Shown here piece after piece: positions 25,183 to 34,583 of a stretch of 64,000 nt of DNA (positions are counted from its first letter, which is position 1; every line of letters begins with the position of its first letter). The stretch lies in assembly GCF_031585635.1 (NCBI RefSeq), contig NZ_CP134197.1, forward strand, positions 1 through 64,000, read 5' to 3'. The position numbers were made by a program, and so were the translations under genes. The notes beneath the pieces are model-generated. The model ran no database searches, was not told the origin of the DNA, and was given only the letters and a program-made list of their open reading frames with translations. The stretch comes from Paraburkholderia sp. FT54. GTDB lineage: Bacteria; Pseudomonadota; Gammaproteobacteria; Burkholderiales; Burkholderiaceae.

Positions 25183-26466
25183 TTATCCTTGTGCTCCGAC
25201 AAAACGCGCGCGCACCGGCTTCAACACGAACATCGCCAGCACGGCGGTGCTCAGATCGAGCGCGATCGCGCATCCGAACACCGGCGACCAGCTGCCGGTC
25301 TGCTGATGCAGCAGCGCGGCCAGCGGGCCGCCGAAGATCGAGCCAATCCCGAACGAGATGTAAAGCCAGCCATAGTTCGCGGTGGCAAAGCGAGTACCGA
25401 ACGTGTCGGTCAGGGTCGAAGGGAACAGCGAAAAAATCTCACCCCAGCCGAAGAACACCACGCCGGACAGCAGCACGAACAGGACCGCGTTGTCGCGCGT
25501 CAGCAGCCAGAGCGCCATTGCCACACCTTCCAGCGCGAATGCAAAACACATCGTGTTTTCGCGCCCCAGGCGATCCGATATCCAGCCGAACAACGGACGG
25601 GTCAAACCGTTCGTGAAACGGTCGATCGTCAGTGCCAGCGGCAACGCGGCGAGCCCGAAGACCAGTACCTTGCTGACGCCGAAGTCGGTGGCGAAGCTTG
25701 CCATCTGCGAAGTGACCATGAGACCCGAAGTGGACATCATCGTCATCATCAAGAACATCAGCCAGAACAGCGGTGTCTTGAGCATCTCGGACGGGCGGAA
25801 GTCGCGCGTCGAGACCGCCGTGCGAGATACGGCCGAGCCGAAACTGGCTGTCGCGGGCGGTTCTCGCAGGCCCTGCGAGGCGAGCAGGCCGACCGCCGCG
25901 AAGATGATCCCATACAGCCACAGCGTGGATTCGACGCCGTGCGTGGCCAGCGATGCGGAGATCGGAAAGGTCGTGACAATGGCGCCCATGCCGTAGCCCG
26001 CGGCCGCTACACCGGCGGCGAAACCGCGTCGATCGGGAAACCAGCGAACGACGAAACCCACCACGCCGACATACACGATGCCGGTGCCGAGACCGCCGAC
26101 GCAGCCATACGTGAGGTACAGCATCGACGTACTGTGCGCATAAGAAGCCAGCACCCAGCTCACGCCAGCCAGCAACGTACCGATCGAGATCAGCAGGCGC
26201 GGCCCGAAACGATCAATCAGCGCACCCTGGAACGGTGAGAAGAACGCCTGCAGCAGTACCAGCAGTGAGAAAGTGACTTGCAGTTCCGGCAGAGCGATGC
26301 CGAGCTTGGCCATGAGCGGCTTCGTCATCAGAGTCCATACGTATTGGGGACTCGAGATCGTCATCATGCAAACGAGGCCGAGTCCGAGCTGGATCCAGCG
26401 GGTATGCGCGGCTGTTTGCGCGACGGGCGAGGCGACGCTTTTCAGTGATTGCGTGCGGGTGTTCAA
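25183..26466 (-). CDS. OxlT-like MFS transporter (oxalate/formate antiporter family)
   Basis: A 427-aa MFS protein of the oxalate/formate antiporter type, twelve predicted helices. TLMTKPLMAKLGIALPELQVTFSL is the characteristic first periplasmic loop and second helix, and FFGWGEIFSLFPSTLTDTFG the late motif. The TTG at 26466 has GGAG at 7-bp spacing; the frame runs on to a TTG at 26499. It is paralogous to the MFS at 32237-33523. Likely exchanges or imports a small carboxylate or amino-acid derivative for the neighbouring hydrolases. Confidence 0.88.
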   Translation of the reverse strand: MNTRTQSLKSVASPVAQTAAHTRWIQLGLGLVCMMTISSPQYVWTLMTKPLMAKLGIALPELQVTFSLLVLLQAFFSPFQGALIDRFGPRLLISIGTLLAGVSWVLASYAHSTSMLYLTYGCVGGLGTGIVYVGVVGFVVRWFPDRRGFAAGVAAAGYGMGAIVTTFPISASLATHGVESTLWLYGIIFAAVGLLASQGLREPPATASFGSAVSRTAVSTRDFRPSEMLKTPLFWLMFLMMTMMSTSGLMVTSQMASFATDFGVSKVLVFGLAALPLALTIDRFTNGLTRPLFGWISDRLGRENTMCFAFALEGVAMALWLLTRDNAVLFVLLSGVVFFGWGEIFSLFPSTLTDTFGTRFATANYGWLYISFGIGSIFGGPLAALLHQQTGSWSPVFGCAIALDLSTAVLAMFVLKPVRARFVGAQG

Positions 26467-26602
26467 TAGATTTCTCCGTTCGGATTGAAGTATCGGCAAA
26501 TGGGCGGACGTGCGCCGTCCTTGCCGTCGGCGCGAACGCTTGCGGCTCGTCGATTCAAAAGGGCGCGGGCGGCGCGGGCCGCCCGCCGTTTAGCAGGCGT
26601 GC

Positions 26603-28222
26603 CTACCAGCCAGCCGCGGCGCCATCGCTGCGCGGGTCATAGCCTGCTTCCAGAGATCCGTTGCCGTGCCGCACGATCGCACCGGCGTGGCCCATCGCTT
26701 CGTCGTATGGCCGCATCTGCTCGACGTCATGGCCGAGACGACGCAACGCATTGAATGTGTCGACGGGAAACCGCGCCTCCAGCTTGAGTGACTCATTGGT
26801 TTGCCCCCAGGTCCGGCCCAGCAGCCAGCGAGGCGCATCGATGGCGGCTTGCGGATTCCAGCCGAAGTGCGCGATCCGCGAGAACACGGCGCTTTGCGAT
26901 TGCGGCTGGCCGTCGCCGCCCATGTTTCCGTACACCATCGTGCGTCCATCGGCGAAGCGCGCGAGCGCCGGGTTCAGCGTGTGAAATGGCCGTCGTCCCG
27001 GCGTAAGCGGATTGCGCGCAGAGGGATCGAGCGAGAAGCTGCAGCCGCGGTTTTGCCAGTTGATACCTGAATCCGGAAGCACGAGGCCGCTGCCGAACTC
27101 GTGGTAGATGCTCTGGATAAAGCTGACGGCCACGCCATCGGCGTCGATCACGCCGAGCCACACTGTGTCGGCTGGTCCGAGACCGCGTCCCCAGGGCGCT
27201 GCCGTGGACATCGAAATCTGGTCGGCCATCGCGTCGAGCACGTGCGGTGCAAGCAGCGCTTGCGGATCGACGTCCATGTGGTCCGGGTCGGTAATGTGCT
27301 TGTCGCGTATGGCGAAGGCGAGCTTGGTCGCCTCCACGCACGCATGGACGTACTCCGGCCCGAGCGGATCCATATCGTCGCGCAGGACACGGTCGAGCAC
27401 ACCCAGAATCTGCAGCGATACAAGCCCTTGCGTGGGCGGCGGCATGTTGTAGATCGTACCGAGCGAATGCGTGAGTGCCAGCGGCGTGCGCAGCCGTGCG
27501 CGATGCTGTTCGAGATCCTCCAGCGACAGTGGACTCTCGAGCGCACGCAGGTCGGCCGCGATGCTGCGCGCTAGGTCGCCATGGTAGAAGTCGTCGAGAC
27601 CCGCGTGCGCGAGACGCTCGAGCGTCGCGGCGAGGCGGGGCTGCCTGAAGCGCTCGCCGACGGCCGGCACGCCCAGCGGGTTGTCGCTCGTCAGAAACGT
27701 CTCGGCGAACCCCGCGACTGATTCGAGCTCGTGCCGCTTGAGTTCGACGCACTGGGACTGGCTGCGCGTGACCGGAATGCCATCTCGCGCGTAGGCGATG
27801 GCATCTTCCAGCAGGCGCGCAACCGGAAGCTTGCCGCCGAGTGTGTCGGTCGACCAGCGATGCGCCAGCGACCAGCCCGATACTGTTCCGGCTACCGTAT
27901 TGGCCGCGAGCGGGCCGCGAAACGGGATGGATTGCAGGCCGCGTGCGCGGTAGGCGTCGATTGTCGCCGCCGATGCCGCCGCTCCGCACGCCTCGATGCC
28001 GATGGGCTCTTCGCCCGGCCGCGAAATCAACCAGAAGCCGTCGCCGCCGATGCTGTTCATATGCGGATACACCGCTGCGATGGTCGCCGCGGCGGCAATC
28101 ATCGCTTCGACGGCATTGCCTCCGTCGCGCAGGATCGCGAGCGCGCTTTGCGACGCCAGCGCATGGGGTGTGACTGCCATCCCGCGGATGCCCCGCACAG
28201 GGTTTAAAAATTCTGCTGACAT
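26603..28222 (-). CDS. gamma-glutamyltransferase family protein
   Basis: A 539-aa Ntn-hydrolase proenzyme. N-terminal half: ASQSALAILRDGGNAVEAMIAAA, HMNSIGGDGFWLI, GTVSGW. The autoprocessing nucleophile is the Thr of ADTVWLGVIDADGVAVS at about residue 355, after which the small subunit begins. GSGLVLPDSGINWQNRG and YGNMGGDGQPQ complete the active site. No signal peptide is evident, unlike periplasmic Ggt of enteric bacteria, so the enzyme appears cytoplasmic. Usual reactions are hydrolysis of gamma-glutamyl or related acyl amides (cephalosporin-acylase-like members also exist). GAGGA precedes ATG. Confidence 0.9.
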   Translation of the reverse strand: MSAEFLNPVRGIRGMAVTPHALASQSALAILRDGGNAVEAMIAAAATIAAVYPHMNSIGGDGFWLISRPGEEPIGIEACGAAASAATIDAYRARGLQSIPFRGPLAANTVAGTVSGWSLAHRWSTDTLGGKLPVARLLEDAIAYARDGIPVTRSQSQCVELKRHELESVAGFAETFLTSDNPLGVPAVGERFRQPRLAATLERLAHAGLDDFYHGDLARSIAADLRALESPLSLEDLEQHRARLRTPLALTHSLGTIYNMPPPTQGLVSLQILGVLDRVLRDDMDPLGPEYVHACVEATKLAFAIRDKHITDPDHMDVDPQALLAPHVLDAMADQISMSTAAPWGRGLGPADTVWLGVIDADGVAVSFIQSIYHEFGSGLVLPDSGINWQNRGCSFSLDPSARNPLTPGRRPFHTLNPALARFADGRTMVYGNMGGDGQPQSQSAVFSRIAHFGWNPQAAIDAPRWLLGRTWGQTNESLKLEARFPVDTFNALRRLGHDVEQMRPYDEAMGHAGAIVRHGNGSLEAGYDPRSDGAAAGW

Positions 28223-28315
28223 ATTTCCTCGAAAATCAATCGATCATTGCTGCCCGCTCAGCCGCTACGGGTTCGCATGATCACGTGATACTTGCTGCAC
28301 ACAACGAAGCTGGCA

Positions 28316-29683
28316 TCAGCGAGAAGCAACCGCCATGTTCCAGCCGGTTCTACCTTCAACCCATTCCGCAAGCGATAGCAACGCGGCATCGTGCTGACTT
28401 GCACCGACCAGTTGCACGCCAAGCGGCAGTCCCTCCGGACCGAAGCCGACCGGTAACGTCACCGCCGGCACGCCGAGGAAGGTCCAGGGCGTGCAGAACG
28501 CCGCATCGCCCGTATAGTCGAGCCCGCGAGGGGCCTCGCCCGATGCCGGCGCGACCAGCAGCGCGTCCAGTCCCGCCACTTCGGTGAGCCAGCGGTCGAA
28601 GCGCAGCGCCATCTTTATCTGCAATGCCTTGGCTTTCGCGTACTCGGTCGCGGGCAATGCGCGGCCTTCTTCGACGAGAGCCGTGAGCGGTGCGCTGACA
28701 AGAGCTGGCGAACGGTCCACCAGTTCGCCGTGTGTCAATGCTGCTTCAACCGCGAGCAGGATCGAAGCATGCCGCGCAGCGTCGGCCACTTCGGCGGGCA
28801 GGTCGGCAGCGACGATTTCCGCGCCGTCAGCACGCAAACGTAAGGCAAGTTGATTCAGCACATGCTGCTGCGCTTTGTCGATCGGTCCACCAATCTGCTC
28901 GCGCAACACGCCGATGCGTGGCGGCCGGTTTGCAGCATCGCCAGCGACTTTCCCGTGGTGACTGTGATGCGACGTGTGGGGATCGTCCGCGTCGCTACCC
29001 GCGAGAATGGATAGCGCGTGAACTGCGTCAGCAACATTGGTGGTGAAAACGCCAAGGTGATCGAGCGACCCTGACAACGGCAACACGCCGGTCCGCGCAA
29101 TCGTTCCGTAACTCGGCTTTACCCCGACCACGCCGCAATACGCGGCGGGACGGATGACGGAGCCGAACGTCTGCGTGCCGAGCGCGAGTGGCACGATGCC
29201 TGCCGCAACGGCGGCAGCGGAGCCGCTCGACGAGCCGCCTGGCGTGTGATCGCTATTCCACGGGTTGGTCGTGGCGCCGGGCTGACGCCAGGCGAACTCG
29301 GTGGTGACCGTTTTGCCGAGTATCGTGGCGCCGGCTTCGCGCAACCGGGCAACCACCCATGCGTCCTTGTCGGGCCTGCGCCCTTCGTAGGCCGGCGATC
29401 CATACGCGGTGGGCATATCAGCCGTGTCGATCAGGTCTTTTATGCCGACAGGGACGCCCGCGAGCGGCGCGTCGCGATCGGCACGATTGACGATCGGCGA
29501 CGTCGGCAGATGGATGAACGCTTGCAACTCCGGCTGCAGCCGTTGCGCGGCGTCGAACGCGTGTTGCACGGTCTGCTCGACGGTGCGCGTTCCCGCGCGG
29601 ATCGCGTCACGGATTTCGCGGATACTGGGAGAGGGAGACGAATGGGTCATTTCGCTGCTTCGCAACGCTACTTGTACTGGCAT
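28316..29683 (-). CDS. amidase (amidase signature family)
   Basis: A 455-aa amidase-signature hydrolase. The catalytic Lys is in VGIKDLIDTADMPT, the cis-Ser in GGSSSGSAAAVAAG and the nucleophile Ser in QTFGSVIRPAAYCGV, completing the Ser-cisSer-Lys triad. ATG at 29683 has GAGGA at good spacing; ATG at 29650 (MTHSSPSPS) would also give a full domain. Ends AEWVEGRTGWN. Similar to AtzF/GatA-like amidases that free ammonia or amines from linear amides. A copy of the MarR-type composite promoter lies upstream at 29835-29890 and points at this gene. Confidence 0.9.
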   Translation of the reverse strand: MPVQVALRSSEMTHSSPSPSIREIRDAIRAGTRTVEQTVQHAFDAAQRLQPELQAFIHLPTSPIVNRADRDAPLAGVPVGIKDLIDTADMPTAYGSPAYEGRRPDKDAWVVARLREAGATILGKTVTTEFAWRQPGATTNPWNSDHTPGGSSSGSAAAVAAGIVPLALGTQTFGSVIRPAAYCGVVGVKPSYGTIARTGVLPLSGSLDHLGVFTTNVADAVHALSILAGSDADDPHTSHHSHHGKVAGDAANRPPRIGVLREQIGGPIDKAQQHVLNQLALRLRADGAEIVAADLPAEVADAARHASILLAVEAALTHGELVDRSPALVSAPLTALVEEGRALPATEYAKAKALQIKMALRFDRWLTEVAGLDALLVAPASGEAPRGLDYTGDAAFCTPWTFLGVPAVTLPVGFGPEGLPLGVQLVGASQHDAALLSLAEWVEGRTGWNMAVASR

Positions 29684-29834
29684 GCTGGTCCTCAGTGCCG
29701 AACCTGAATCACATTGCGTTTCGCTTACGTGTTCACTTCGCGTATTGTCAGTACACGGCTGGCTGAGGCTTGTGAAACGCATGTCCTGGAGGGCCATTCA
29801 GTTGTCGGCTTTGCCGGTTGTCGGCGAAATATAG

Positions 29835-29890
29835 ATGCAAAGTGCAACAATTGAAATGTCCACGTTGATTTAGTTTGCACAAAACGTGCC
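29835..29890 (-). promoter_or_regulatory. MarR-regulon composite element, copy 1 (amidase)
   Basis: On the minus strand GGCACGTTTTGTGCA (29890-29876) is followed by CAATTGTTGCACTTTGCAT (29853-29835). The same two blocks occur at 30162-30214, 32002-32059 and 33702-33753. The first block is a near-perfect palindrome of GGCACG-nnn-CGTGCC; the second has TTGCAnnTTGCA repeats. Confidence 0.65.
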
Positions 29891-30161
29891 ATGAAGCGAA
29901 AACACAATGTACATGTAAGAATCGCCTACTTTCAGGCGGCAGTGGGCGCCCTGCATGTTCAGGAATTGTGCAGATGCGCGCAAGGACGGTGCATCGGGCA
30001 CGGCAAAATTGATTGCGCACCGTCTCTGGGCGAAACGCAAACGTGCGGCGCCGAAAAGCCGCTGCGAGGGTGCGCTCGATTCAGCGCTTGGCCAGTTCGA
30101 TCTGGCCGCGCGCTCATGTTAGAACGTGACCTGCCCATACGCATTGGATTTACCGCATAAT
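29891..30161. other. divergent intergenic stretch
   Basis: Between the amidase promoter element and the element in front of the MetX-like gene. Nothing coding recognised. Confidence 0.5.
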
Positions 30162-30214
30162 GGCACGCTTCGTGCCTATAAGCATGTGAACTGCAATTGT
30201 TGCAAGTTGCAATT
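30162..30214 (+). promoter_or_regulatory. MarR-regulon composite element, copy 2 (MetX-like gene)
   Basis: GGCACGCTTCGTGCC (30162-30176) is a perfect 6-3-6 palindrome. TGCAATTGTTGCAAGTTGCAATT (30192-30214; longest uninterrupted piece TTGCAAGTTGCAA) follows 30 bp later start to start. It lies about 160 bp upstream of the MetX-like start codon. Confidence 0.7.
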
Positions 30215-30374
30215 AATACGGCACCGTGAAGTCGGAGATCAGCCTGTCGCAGGCACATCTCGGCACTTCCGCCAGGATGCAATCGACGCACGGGGCTGAG
30301 TCGCGCGTCGATACCTTCTGTCTGACTTTTTCAGTTATCCGCTCATCACATTTCACCAAGAGGGATCCCGACCC

Positions 30375-31388
30375 ATGCAGGACTATTTTGTATTCAATGC
30401 CGGAAACGTGGTGTTGCAATCTGGTATCACGTTCAGAGATGCCAAGCTCGCCTATCAAACCTACGGAAAGTTGAACGCAGAAAAATCGAATGCCATTCTG
30501 TACATGACGTCATTTTCCGCGCATCACTATGACATCGAGTGGATGGTCGGTCCGGGCAAGGCGCTAGACACCGACAAGTACTTTGTCGTGATTCCGAACC
30601 TGTTCGGCAATGGACTGTCGTCCTCGCCCAGCAACGCAATCGAGCCCTTTAGCGGAAGCCGCTGGCCGAATTTTACGATCGCTGACAACGTCGCGATTCA
30701 ACATCGGCTCCTGACGCAAGAACTCGGCATCCACGTATTGCAGTTGGCGTGCGGATGGTCGATGGGCGGCTTGCAGGCGTATCAATGGGCGGCAATGTAT
30801 CCGGAGATGGTCAGGCGCCTCGTCGTGCTCTGCGGCGCGGCAAAAACCTCGCCGCACAATCAGGTGTTCATCGAGGGTGTGCGTGCGACCCTGACGACGG
30901 ATCCCGCTTTTCAAAACGGCACATTCGTCCAGCGTCCCGAGCGCGGTCTGCGGGCCATGGGCCGCAACTACGCCGCCATGGCGATGTCGCAGACGTTTTA
31001 TCGTGACGAGGTGTGGCGGCAGGCCGGGTTTTCCTCGCTCGAAGATTTTCTCGTGATGTCGTGGGAAGCGAATTTCCTCAAGCGCGATGGCAACAATCTG
31101 CTGGCTCACCTGTGGACGTGGCAGCATGCGAACATCGCGGCCAACTCCAAATATAACGGCGATTTTCACGCGGCGTTGAAAGCAATTACGGCAAAGGCGC
31201 TGATCATGCCTAGCGAAACCGATCTGTATTTTCAGGTGGAAGACAATCGTCTCGAAGTCGAGCAAATGCAAAACGCCAGGCTCCTTCCCATTTCGTCGAT
31301 ATGGGGCCATCGCGCCGGGTTGCCGACAGCCAATCTGGACGATGCCGCGTTTATTTCCGCTGCAATTACCGGGCTTCTTGAGGACTAA
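30375..31388 (+). CDS. alpha/beta hydrolase, homoserine O-acetyltransferase (MetX)-like
   Basis: A 337-aa MetX-superfamily protein. [17 protein letters not shown] and the long insertion before [14 protein letters not shown] are typical, [15 protein letters not shown] has the nucleophile Ser (G-W-S-M-G), and [15 protein letters not shown] supplies the late His (WGHRAG). True MetX genes cluster with methionine genes and have a conserved cap; here neighbours are an amidase and an OxlT-like carrier, so an ester/amide hydrolase or acyltransferase role in this catabolic regulon is more likely. GAGGGA precedes ATG. Confidence 0.85.
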   Translation: MQDYFVFNAGNVVLQSGITFRDAKLAYQTYGKLNAEKSNAILYMTSFSAHHYDIEWMVGPGKALDTDKYFVVIPNLFGNGLSSSPSNAIEPFSGSRWPNFTIADNVAIQHRLLTQELGIHVLQLACGWSMGGLQAYQWAAMYPEMVRRLVVLCGAAKTSPHNQVFIEGVRATLTTDPAFQNGTFVQRPERGLRAMGRNYAAMAMSQTFYRDEVWRQAGFSSLEDFLVMSWEANFLKRDGNNLLAHLWTWQHANIAANSKYNGDFHAALKAITAKALIMPSETDLYFQVEDNRLEVEQMQNARLLPISSIWGHRAGLPTANLDDAAFISAAITGLLED

Positions 31389-32001
31389 CGTGCTGGACAT
31401 GCTGCTGCGGCGTCTCGTGTTTCTCGTGCAGTCTTTCATCGGCATTGCAGACCCCTGCGCCGATGCTGTCGAAAAACATTGCGGAAATCGCTGAAGCAGA
31501 TGCGCGTGCGACTGCCCATGTCGGTTGGAACGTCACAGGCGTCCCCGGCATGGCAATCATCCGGCTCAACGAGCCCTGATCCCAGATCGCACGACTCTCT
31601 CCGCATGCATTCGAAGCGGGCCATTTCGCACGCATGGCGTGCTGCCTGATGCAGCAACCGGCGCGGCTCTCAGACCGCTAACGCATCAAGGACGGTTCAC
31701 ACGAACCGGCGGCGTTCTTCATCATCGGTAAGCGTCGGGAACGACATACTGCGCATCGCGGCGAACGGCGTCGGGTGTTTTCGGCGGATTGCATCTTCGC
31801 ATTGGAAACGTTCCTTTGGATCGTCGCAGCCGCACGGGCTCGACGACTGCCAACGTTGGGCCCGGAATCGGTGCAACGGTGATCTCGCCTCGCGCAGTGC
31901 ACCTTTCTCGCGCACCGCGCATGGTTTTTGCGCATGGCCGCGCTTTCATCGCGGTATGAAAAACGCCTGATTTGTCCATGAACAGAGGGTTATTGGGACA
32001 T
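31389..32001. other. gene-free stretch with a possible short remnant
   Basis: A 38-codon frame at 31463-31579 (ATG to TGA) looks coding-like but is too short to classify. The rest shows no supportable gene. It separates the MetX-like gene from the next promoter element. Confidence 0.4.
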
Positions 32002-32059
32002 GGCACACTTCGTGCAAATTGAAAGCACATGTAAATGCAAATTATTGGAAATTGCAACT
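32002..32059 (+). promoter_or_regulatory. MarR-regulon composite element, copy 3
   Basis: GGCACACTTCGTGCA (32002-32016) followed by the second block at 32036-32059, whose core reads TTGGAAATTGCAACT. It precedes the truncated marR copy and the OxlT-like gene. Confidence 0.65.
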
Positions 32060-32079
32060 ATATCGACGTGATGCGGACG

Positions 32080-32215
32080 CACTGACGGATCGTCGAAAGG
32101 TGCCGTTTTCACGGCTGGGTCATCTGAACTTACGTTTCGATGTACTGAGCGCGCTGTCCAGGAGCGTCGCGTCAGGCCTTCGGGCAAGCACGCTGCCTGA
32201 GTCATTTCGTGTCAC
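32080..32215 (+). pseudogene. truncated marR-family gene remnant
   Basis: The frame here encodes VPFSRLGHLNLRFDVLSALSRSVASGLRAS, which matches the N-terminus of the intact MarR protein at 33783 (APYPRLEHLNFRLDVLSELAKGVASGL) almost residue for residue. It then loses similarity exactly where the DNA-binding core should begin and runs into the start of the MFS gene. It is the 5' end of a duplicated marR gene that kept its promoter, with the body lost; the promoter now drives the MFS gene. Confidence 0.75.
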
Positions 32216-32236
32216 TTATTCGTACGGAGTTCAAGC

Positions 32237-33523
32237 ATGAGCACCCAGAATTTCGGCGCCCGCACCCGCGCGCCGCTTGTCCTTTCGCTACACAGCCGCT
32301 GGTGGCAATTATTGTGCGGCCTCGTGTGCGCGATGGTCGCGTCCAATCCCCAATACATCTGGACTTTGCTGACGCGCCCGTTGACCGCCCAGCTCGGTGT
32401 GTCGCTGCCGGGTCTGCAGGTCACTTTTTCCATCCTCATTGTTTGCCAGACGTTTCTGTCGCCGCTCGAGGGCTATCTGATTGAGCGCTTTGGGCCGCGC
32501 TGGTTGCTCTCCGCGGGTGGCGCGATCACGGGACTTAGCTGGGTACTGACGAGCCGCGCGGAATCTCTGCTGTCCGTTTATCTCTGCTATGGCGTTCTCG
32601 GGGGAATCGGCGTTGGCATTGTCGTGGTCGGCACGATCGGGCTGATGGCACGCTGGTTCCCAGACCGTCGCGGTTTTGCAATCGGCGTGGTGATGGCAGG
32701 CTTCGGCATGGGCGCGATGCTCACCACATTTCCGATCACCAATAGTATCGCCCGGTACGGCTATCAGCATACGCTGGTCGTCTATGGTGTGATCCTTGGC
32801 GTGGTCGGCATACTTGCCGCCCTCGGCATGAGGCTGCCGCCTCCCGGCTATATGGCTGACTGGCGGCCGCAGAGAGCCGCCGCGGCCGTACCCGACACGC
32901 GGCCCGGCAATATGCTGCGCACTCCGCTGTTCTGGCTGATGTTTGTGATGATGTCGATGATGGCGACCTCCGGCCTGATGGTGACCTCACAAATGGCAGT
33001 CTTCACGCGAGATTTCGGCATGGCGGGGGTCACCGTGTTCGGTCTCGCCGCGCTGCCGCTTGCGTTGACGATCGATCGCGTGGCGAACGGCGTGACGCGG
33101 CCTATGTTTGGATGGATCTCCGATCTGATCGGCCGCGAGCATACGATGCTGATCGCGTTCGGGATGGAAGCGATAGCGATGACCTTGTGGCTCACGTCGC
33201 GGCACGACCCGTTGTTGTTCGTGCTGCTGTCGGGCGTCGTTTTTCTCGGCTGGGGGGAGATTTTTTCGCTTTTCCCTTCGACGCTTACGGACACGTTTGG
33301 CGGCAAGCATGCGATCGTCAACTACGCATGCCTGTCTTATGCGCAAGGTATCGGTTCGATCCTGGGCGGACCGGTGGCGGCGCTACTCCACGAGCATACG
33401 GGCGGTTGGGACGCGGTGTTCGGCACGGCAATCGCATTGGATAGTTGCACCGCCGTGCTCGCGATCGCCGCACTCAAGCCGATGCGCCGCGCGTGGTTTG
33501 CCCGTGCATCCAGGCGTTCGTAA
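32237..33523 (+). CDS. OxlT-like MFS transporter, second copy
   Basis: A 428-aa carrier of the oxalate/formate antiporter type, paralogous to that at 25183-26466: both share SNPQYIWTL- or SPQYVWTL-like first loops, LQVTFS, and GWGEIFSLFPSTLTDTFG. Twelve predicted helices. GGAG precedes ATG. Lies behind a MarR-type promoter element with a remnant marR in the leader, upstream of the intact marR gene. Confidence 0.9.
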   Translation: MSTQNFGARTRAPLVLSLHSRWWQLLCGLVCAMVASNPQYIWTLLTRPLTAQLGVSLPGLQVTFSILIVCQTFLSPLEGYLIERFGPRWLLSAGGAITGLSWVLTSRAESLLSVYLCYGVLGGIGVGIVVVGTIGLMARWFPDRRGFAIGVVMAGFGMGAMLTTFPITNSIARYGYQHTLVVYGVILGVVGILAALGMRLPPPGYMADWRPQRAAAAVPDTRPGNMLRTPLFWLMFVMMSMMATSGLMVTSQMAVFTRDFGMAGVTVFGLAALPLALTIDRVANGVTRPMFGWISDLIGREHTMLIAFGMEAIAMTLWLTSRHDPLLFVLLSGVVFLGWGEIFSLFPSTLTDTFGGKHAIVNYACLSYAQGIGSILGGPVAALLHEHTGGWDAVFGTAIALDSCTAVLAIAALKPMRRAWFARASRRS

Positions 33524-33701
33524 TGCAATTGGCCACGTCGAGGGCCCGAGGCGGTTGACGAAGGGACGACGGGTTAATCAGCATCCGTCCGCTCGCCGCA
33601 TTGGCATCGTGCGTGCTTGCCCCATTCGTGCGCATTGCGGTACGCTCGTGCCGTTTGGCAAGCCCCCGGCTTGCCTGCACGCATGGGAGTTTCCATACGA
33701 C

Positions 33702-33753
33702 GGTACGTTTTGTGCACGGAACGCGTAAACTTTAAAAATTGCAGTGTGCAACT
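33702..33753 (+). promoter_or_regulatory. MarR-regulon composite element, copy 4 (marR)
   Basis: GGTACGTTTTGTGCA (33702-33716) and TTGCAGTGTGCAACT (33739-33753), the second block being itself an inverted repeat (TTGCA-gtg-TGCAA with offset). About 30 bp before the MarR start codon, a position suited to autoregulation. Confidence 0.65.
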
Positions 33754-33782
33754 GAATCAGAATAGCTGAATGGGAGAACAGC

Positions 33783-34268
33783 ATGTCGAAGGCGCCGTAT
33801 CCAAGACTGGAGCATTTGAACTTCCGCCTCGATGTACTGAGCGAGTTGGCCAAGGGTGTGGCGTCCGGCCTTTACGAAGCCGAATGTGACGTAACCCTGC
33901 GCGACCTGCGCGTACTGCGTTTCATCGATATGCAGCCGGGCATTTCGCTCGGCCCGCTGATTGAGCTGACGTACCTTGAAAAGACGCTGGTTTCGAAGCT
34001 GGTCACCACGCTGGCTAATCGCGGCTTGCTCACACGCTCTACCGGCACGACGGACGCACGTGTCATCAACCTGAACTTGACCAGGAAAGGCAAGGCAATT
34101 GTCCGCAAGTGCGATCGGATCGGCAAGATCTTCGACGAGCAACTTATGTCCGTTTTGTCAGCGGAGGAAAAGCGAGTGCTTTTTGACTGCATCAACAAGC
34201 TGACGGAACACGTGGAGGAGGGCGGTGAATGGACGCTCCCGCCGACACGGCGCAAACGCACTGCCTAA
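33783..34268 (+). CDS. MarR family transcriptional regulator
   Basis: A 161-aa winged-helix regulator. LRDLRVLRFIDMQPGISLGPLIELTYLEKTLVSKLVTTLANRGLLTRST is the DNA-binding core (about residues 38-88), TTDARVINLNLTRKGKAIV the wing, and the C-terminal helix gives the dimer interface. GGGAG lies upstream of ATG. Because its own promoter shares a composite element with those of the amidase, the MetX-like gene and the OxlT-like gene, it is the likely regulator of all four. Confidence 0.9.
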   Translation: MSKAPYPRLEHLNFRLDVLSELAKGVASGLYEAECDVTLRDLRVLRFIDMQPGISLGPLIELTYLEKTLVSKLVTTLANRGLLTRSTGTTDARVINLNLTRKGKAIVRKCDRIGKIFDEQLMSVLSAEEKRVLFDCINKLTEHVEEGGEWTLPPTRRKRTA

Positions 34269-34483
34269 TCGCGACGCCGAGGCGGGACAGGCGGTCCCAG
34301 CGCGGCCATAAGAGCGGCGGCATGAGGCGGACGCCGGTCGCCATGCCCGTGCGTTTCCTTTGGAGAGTAGTGGGGCAAGAGTCGTGATATAGGCGCTGGC
34401 GACGATCAACGCAATGACGACGGACTGGCGGCTTGACAAAGAGATGGGCGGAAAACGGAATTCCGATGTGCGACAGGATCTCG

Positions 34484-34506
34484 AACGCCTCAGATCGAGG
34501 CGTTTT
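34484..34506 (+). terminator. intrinsic terminator
   Basis: AACGCCTC-agatc-GAGGCGTT followed by TTC: an 8-bp perfect stem, 5-nt loop and short T run, about 215 bp after marR and before the convergent SDR gene. Confidence 0.6.
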
Positions 34507-34583
34507 CAAGGGGTATTCAAAGATGAGGCTCGCTTCGCGGCAGCCTGAGATGGCGCATCGCTGCGCCCGCCCGCAGCAGGGCC

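Noticed and set aside
26560..26600. GC-rich inverted repeat near the end of the GGT gene
   Set aside because: GGCGCGGG/CCGCCCGCC runs are low-complexity and give no unique stem or T run.
26793..27989. 398-aa minus-strand open frame inside the GGT gene
   Set aside because: Frame-shifted shadow of the gamma-glutamyltransferase-like gene, Arg/Ala-rich and without motifs.
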